DNA of 7,551 nt from Planctomycetales bacterium (lineage in GTDB: Bacteria > Planctomycetota > Phycisphaerae > SM23-33), in assembly GCA_030631125.1 (NCBI GenBank), contig DAOVLS010000106.1, positions 1 to 7,551 of the forward strand, given 5' to 3'. This document shows, piece after piece, positions 5,516 through 7,551 of this stretch. The notes beneath the pieces were generated by a model. It saw only the letters and a program-made list of their open reading frames with translations, searched no databases and was not told where the DNA came from. The first letter of the stretch is position 1; each line of letters starts with the position of its first letter. The position numbers were made by a program, and so were the translations under genes.

Positions 5516-5613
5516 GCACGGGCGTTGCCGTTCCGCCAAGGCTACGCAGCACAAGCCCGCCCGTGATTCCATAGCCGAGACCTGTCCCTTGGGAACGGCC
5601 GTGCTACGCTATG
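5516..5613. repeat. Nested inverted-repeat cluster between the GH-like gene and hisF
   Basis: About 100 bp carry several overlapping dyads. CACGGGCG (5517-5524) pairs with CGCCCGTG (5558-5565). GCCGTTCC (5527-5534) pairs with GGAACGGC (5592-5599). GCACGG (5516-5521) pairs with CCGTGC (5599-5604), and CATAGC (5570-5575) with GCTATG (5608-5613). GCTACGC is also directly repeated at 5541-5547 and 5603-5609. GC-rich 'CACGGGCG...CGCCCGTG' elements of this style look like the dispersed intergenic palindromes of Planctomycetota-like genomes, but copy number cannot be seen here. In the hisF leader it could also act as an RNA structure or terminator-like block. Confidence 0.5.
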
Positions 5614-5627
5614 ATTTATCGTGAACT

Positions 5628-7088
5628 CTAGCCCTTCTTGGTAATCAGCATGGCGGCCTGTCGGAAAGCCTCTTGCCGCGGCGGCTCGATCCACAGTCGG
5701 GCCCGGCTGCCCGGGCCGGCGGAGATATCCACCATTTCCGGGCCGACGGTTTGGCCGGTCGTGACGCTGTACCAGAGCAGCTCGTACCCGCCTGCCTCCG
5801 AGACGTCGAGGGCAAACTTCCGCTGCGGCTCGCCCGACATGTTCAGCACGTAAAGCAGGTAACGCGGGCGGACCCGGTCGGTCATGACCATCACGCCGTC
5901 GATGTTCTCGGGAAAAAGCGCCCTTCCGTGGTCGGGCGTCATCTCCCACGGGCGGATCTGATATTTCTCCAGGAAGTCCACGAGGAGTTTCACGAACGGC
6001 AGTTGAATTTCCAGGCCCTTGTAGTGGTTCTGTTCGGGAGTAAGGCGGTGGTAACGTGATATAGCGGCGCCGGCCATCATCCGCGACCACAGCGGCGTCG
6101 GGACGGTCCGGCTGTATATCTTGGCGGACGTGACGGGCTTGGTCGCCTCGGGCCTGCCCACCATCACGCCACGGTAGCGGTCGCCCCAGTGCGTGCTCTG
6201 TTGAATCTCTTCGGTGAGTTTGCCGCGGTCCGAGCCGGCGCCCTGTCCGAAGTACTGTGAGGCGTCGGCGAAGTCGTAGGCCGGATCGAGGATCATGTCC
6301 TCGACGCGGAAGTTCTCGGTGAAGTTGAACTCACGCGGCATCTCGCCGACGACGTGCGTCGCCCCGCCGGCGCTGTTGCCGAAGTAATCGTGCGTGAATT
6401 TCACCCAGTAGTCGGACCACTGTTTGTCCGCGGAGGTCTCATTGGTAACGAGGTACAGGATGTTGGGGTATCTCGCAAGCGTATTGAGGCAGCGGGTAAC
6501 ATATTGCTCGAGCAATCGCAGCGCCTTGGGGCGGTACGCGCCGCCCCTGGTGACCGTGCGGGCCAGCGCAACATCCAGCAGGCCGGTCTCGGCGTCCAGT
6601 TGGTCGTGGCCGACAAGGTCGTCGCTGTTGCCCGGATAGAAAGGATGCGCCGGCCAGCGGTCGGGCCGGGCCGGGCCGTACAGGTCCCACAACTCGAATA
6701 CCACGATAATGTCCCGCGTGTAGGCTTCACCGGCCAGACGGTCCAGCCGGTTCCAGAAGTCCGGGGGCGCCCTGCCGTCTTCCAGGTCGAGGCGGTATTT
6801 GTTCCGCTCGACGCGACGCCAGGGCAGGTTGTTCCTGATCGGGTCGTTGGCGTCTTTGCTGCCGGCCTCCGGCGTGAGGAACGGGGCGATCCTCACGACG
6901 TTGCCGCCGGCCTGGTGAAGCAACTCAAACTCCCGCACGAAGTCGTACGCCGGATGCTGCATCGAGCGTGTCCAGCCCTGGTTGGCCCCGATAAGCATGA
7001 CCGGCTCGCTCTTATACTGGAAATAATGGCGATTGGACGGATACACCTGCAAGCGATCTTTATTCGGGACTCTTGGGACGCCGTCCAC
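5628..7088 (-). CDS. Glycoside hydrolase clan GH-A-like TIM barrel protein with C-terminal beta domain
   Basis: This 486-residue protein resembles DUF4038/GH140-like and GH5-like barrels. It opens with LQVYPSNRHYFQYKSEPVML (13-32), the 'n-ryf-y-gkPv-liG' start of such proteins. Barrel segments include GGNVVRIAPF (61-70) and DIIVVFELWDLYG (126-138). NILYLVTNETSADKQW (209-224) places Asn216-Glu217 where GH-A enzymes carry the acid/base 'NE'. LWSRMMAGAAISRYHRL (333-349) resembles the late barrel helix. Residues 400-470 look like a beta-sandwich tail. At the strand where a nucleophile Glu is expected after 'KPV', the sequence reads KPVTSAKIYS (317-326) with no Glu, so catalysis is doubtful. The GTG start at 7088 has AAGGA (7097-7101) 8 nt upstream and an in-frame TAG further up. 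There is no signal peptide. The substrate is unknown. It lies 113 bp after the URO-D-like gene and may share its transcript. Confidence 0.72.
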   Translation of the reverse strand: MDGVPRVPNKDRLQVYPSNRHYFQYKSEPVMLIGANQGWTRSMQHPAYDFVREFELLHQAGGNVVRIAPFLTPEAGSKDANDPIRNNLPWRRVERNKYRLDLEDGRAPPDFWNRLDRLAGEAYTRDIIVVFELWDLYGPARPDRWPAHPFYPGNSDDLVGHDQLDAETGLLDVALARTVTRGGAYRPKALRLLEQYVTRCLNTLARYPNILYLVTNETSADKQWSDYWVKFTHDYFGNSAGGATHVVGEMPREFNFTENFRVEDMILDPAYDFADASQYFGQGAGSDRGKLTEEIQQSTHWGDRYRGVMVGRPEATKPVTSAKIYSRTVPTPLWSRMMAGAAISRYHRLTPEQNHYKGLEIQLPFVKLLVDFLEKYQIRPWEMTPDHGRALFPENIDGVMVMTDRVRPRYLLYVLNMSGEPQRKFALDVSEAGGYELLWYSVTTGQTVGPEMVDISAGPGSRARLWIEPPRQEAFRQAAMLITKKG

Positions 7089-7201
7089 CTCTGGGTTCCT
7101 TATTGAGATTGTCCGCCACTACAGGGGACAGATGCTAGTGAATCCCAGCCACAGTTACAACCCGGACATCGCAAAAAAAGCAAGTAGGCGCATAACGGCC
7201 C

Positions 7202-7551
7202 TTACGAAAGCGTTCCTAATTCTTCGTACATCGCCAATATATTTTCGACGGGGACGTTGGCCTGGATGTTATGGACCTGGCAGAATACGAACCCCCCGCC
7301 GGGGGCAAGGTCGTTGACCCGCCGGCGGACTTCACGGCGAACGTCGTCGGGCGTGCCGCTTGAAAGAACGTGCTGCGTATCGCACCCGCCGCCCCAGAAG
7401 ACCAAATCCCTGCCGAACTCTGCCTTGAGTTTCGCCGAATCCATATTCGCCGCCGAGACCTGAATTGGATTCAGCGCATCGACACCCATCTCTATCAGGT
7501 CGGGGATGAATTCATATACCGACCCGCAGGAGTGCAGCAGAATGGGCTTTC
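7202..7551 (-). CDS. C-terminal part of a URO-D/MtaA-family protein (runs off right edge)
   Basis: The frame is open from the right edge to TAA (7202-7204), giving about 115 residues that begin KPILLHSCGSVYEFIPDLIE. The HxCG motif, then GVDALNPIQV, DLVFWGGGCDTQHVL, SGTPDDVRREVRRRV, GGGFVFCQVHNIQANVPVENI and the final MYEELGTL are typical of the uroporphyrinogen decarboxylase superfamily. HxCG is the zinc-ligand type seen in corrinoid methyltransferases such as MtaA, rather than in true HemE. The protein is therefore more likely a methyltransferase-like or uncharacterised catabolic member than a heme enzyme. It ends 113 bp before the GH-like gene on the same strand. Such URO-D-like genes often lie beside sugar-catabolic genes in Planctomycetota-like genomes, from general familiarity rather than a search. 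The N-terminal two-thirds lie outside the window. Confidence 0.8.
   Translation of the reverse strand, partial: KPILLHSCGSVYEFIPDLIEMGVDALNPIQVSAANMDSAKLKAEFGRDLVFWGGGCDTQHVLSSGTPDDVRREVRRRVNDLAPGGGFVFCQVHNIQANVPVENILAMYEELGTLS

Noticed and set aside
4816..5574. 252-residue plus-strand ORF antisense to hisF
   Set aside because: It is a shadow of hisF, with a composition that mirrors the opposite strand and no family motifs.
5542..6090. 182-residue minus-strand ORF at the end of the GH-like gene
   Set aside because: It is a different frame of the GH-like gene running into the repeat cluster. It is proline- and arginine-rich without motifs.
6354..7106. 250-residue plus-strand ORF
   Set aside because: It is antisense to the GH-like gene, whose own frame has family landmarks and a good start.
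7089..7201. Spacer with TGTCCG/CGGACA and CACTA/TAGTG pairs and a run of seven A
   Set aside because: The arms are only 5-6 bp with long loops, and the A/T run does not follow a stem. It was not convincing as a terminator or operator.

Overview
The window looks like chromosomal DNA of a diderm, moderately GC-rich bacterium. It carries lpxB (lipid A synthesis). Its mix of GH123-like, GH-A-like and URO-D-family genes with xylose-isomerase-like barrels suggests Planctomycetota/Phycisphaerae or a related PVC-type lineage. That assignment is inference from gene content, not from a marker gene. Most genes start at ATG or GTG 7-8 nt after an AAGGA or GGAG Shine-Dalgarno; lpxB does not.

Layout. Positions 1-389 (minus) hold the N-terminal part of a GH123/DUF4091-like protein that runs off the left edge. 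A 128-bp AT-rich divergent spacer with a dyad separates it from a plus-strand pair: an ornithine cyclodeaminase/mu-crystallin-family dehydrogenase (518-1495) and a sugar-phosphate isomerase/epimerase-like TIM barrel (1538-2359). Convergent to these lies a two-gene minus-strand module (2422-2921): a small BECR-nuclease-like protein followed by an overlapping DUF2283 protein, a likely toxin-antitoxin pair. lpxB (3042-4175, plus) diverges from it. A 538-bp non-coding stretch (4176-4713) holds several hairpins and a repeated composite motif. hisF (4714-5478, minus) follows, preceded by a dense cluster of inverted repeats (5516-5613). Next come a 486-residue GH-A-like glycosidase homologue (5628-7088, minus) and the C-terminal part of a URO-D-family protein (7202-7551, minus) that runs off the right edge.

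How the genes relate. lpxB and hisF are housekeeping genes (lipid A and histidine synthesis) without pathway partners here. The left-hand group (GH123-like, cyclodeaminase-like, isomerase-like) and the right-hand group (GH-like, URO-D-like) resemble carbohydrate or small-molecule catabolic loci, but substrates cannot be read from sequence. Neither visible glycosidase-like N-terminus has a signal peptide. The least ordinary items are the toxin-antitoxin-like module with its competing upstream start, the glycosidase homologue that lacks an obvious nucleophile Glu, and the structured repeat between that gene and hisF.
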